Source: Henriciella sp.
Lineage (GTDB): Bacteria; Pseudomonadota; Alphaproteobacteria; Caulobacterales; Hyphomonadaceae
Direction of reading: 5' to 3'
Assembly (NCBI GenBank): GCA_029238175.1
Contig: JAQWGO010000113.1
Coordinates: 1-61,607, forward strand
Length of the DNA stretch: 61,607 bases
How positions within the stretch are numbered: the stretch's first letter is position 1; each line of letters begins with the position of its first letter. This document shows positions 61,122 through 61,607 of the stretch, piece by piece. Position numbers and translations under genes: made by a program. Under the pieces are notes generated by a model. That model was not told where the DNA came from. It was given only the letters and a program-made list of their open reading frames with translations, and did not search any database.

Positions 61122-61607
61122 TCAATCATTTACACTTCGGCGTTCTTGCAATTCCTCATTCGGCAAAGGCCGTTGCAATCTCAAACTATCCTCACCGCCG
61201 CCAAGCCATTCGCGGCATTCGTCTGGATCATGCAAGATAACAGGCATGGCCTTTTCATGGACGCGGCGCACAAGGTCGTTCGCCTCCGTGGTTAGGAACG
61301 CATAGAGGCTCCAATCACCTTCTTGCCGCGCGCGGCGAGTCTTGCCCGGCACTGGGGCAAGGCGCTCGCCGTGCCAAGGTCGCCAGATGCCTGCAAAGAA
61401 CGCAACGTCATGGTCTGGCACGTAAAACCACGTTGGATCACGTACAGGCTCCGCAAAAGCGGTGAACGGCACAAGGCAACGGCATTCAGGCTCTACTAGA
61501 TAAGGGCCGTTTACATCGCGCCACCATCGACTATTCAAATTGCGAATGTTGGTAATCGGCGGCTTACCTTTGTCGATGGATGGAAAGCCACATCGCAAGT
61601 TGACTAG
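61122..61607 (-). CDS. SOS response-associated peptidase (SRAP/YedK-like), 5' end beyond the window
   Basis: RCLVPFTAFAEP...FFAGIWRPW; FLTTEANDLVRRVHEKAMPVIL; N-terminal catalytic Cys not in window. Confidence 0.88.
   Translation of the reverse strand, partial: LVNLRCGFPSIDKGKPPITNIRNLNSRWWRDVNGPYLVEPECRCLVPFTAFAEPVRDPTWFYVPDHDVAFFAGIWRPWHGERLAPVPGKTRRARQEGDWSLYAFLTTEANDLVRRVHEKAMPVILHDPDECREWLGGGEDSLRLQRPLPNEELQERRSVND

Overview
Alphaproteobacterial chromosomal DNA (Hyphomonadaceae/Caulobacterales-like by gene content; inference only). It is mostly densely packed housekeeping genes: prmC-prfA, ispG, tadE/G-type pilins, mutL, uvrC, hisE/hisF, nth, purE-purK, amn, gpsA, glmS, glmM, rpoN-lptB-lptA-lptC, rnd and tRNA-Ser(GCU). 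I found no CRISPR array, transposase, prophage block or recognisable defence island. The points most worth a second look are: (1) a gtr-type lipid-linked sugar cassette in which the gtrB-like glycosyltransferase has an in-frame TAA in its DNN-x-SDN motif and the partner GtrA is fused to a SAM methyltransferase; (2) two more genes with apparent single-base lesions, a LysR regulator and a Cys-rich lipoprotein; (3) a Zrg/PA4063-4066-like zinc-uptake locus with ZIP and HupE/UreJ genes and a Zur-like palindrome; (4) a CYP153-like P450 with two near-identical TGACGCCnnCGTCA operators, next to an SDR lacking the YxxxK catalytic pair; (5) a divergent tetR/flavoprotein promoter with two palindromes 22 bp apart; (6) a Fur-like palindrome upstream of a TonB siderophore receptor; (7) a perfect hairpin over the amn Shine-Dalgarno. 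All family names come from reading the translations; no database search was run.
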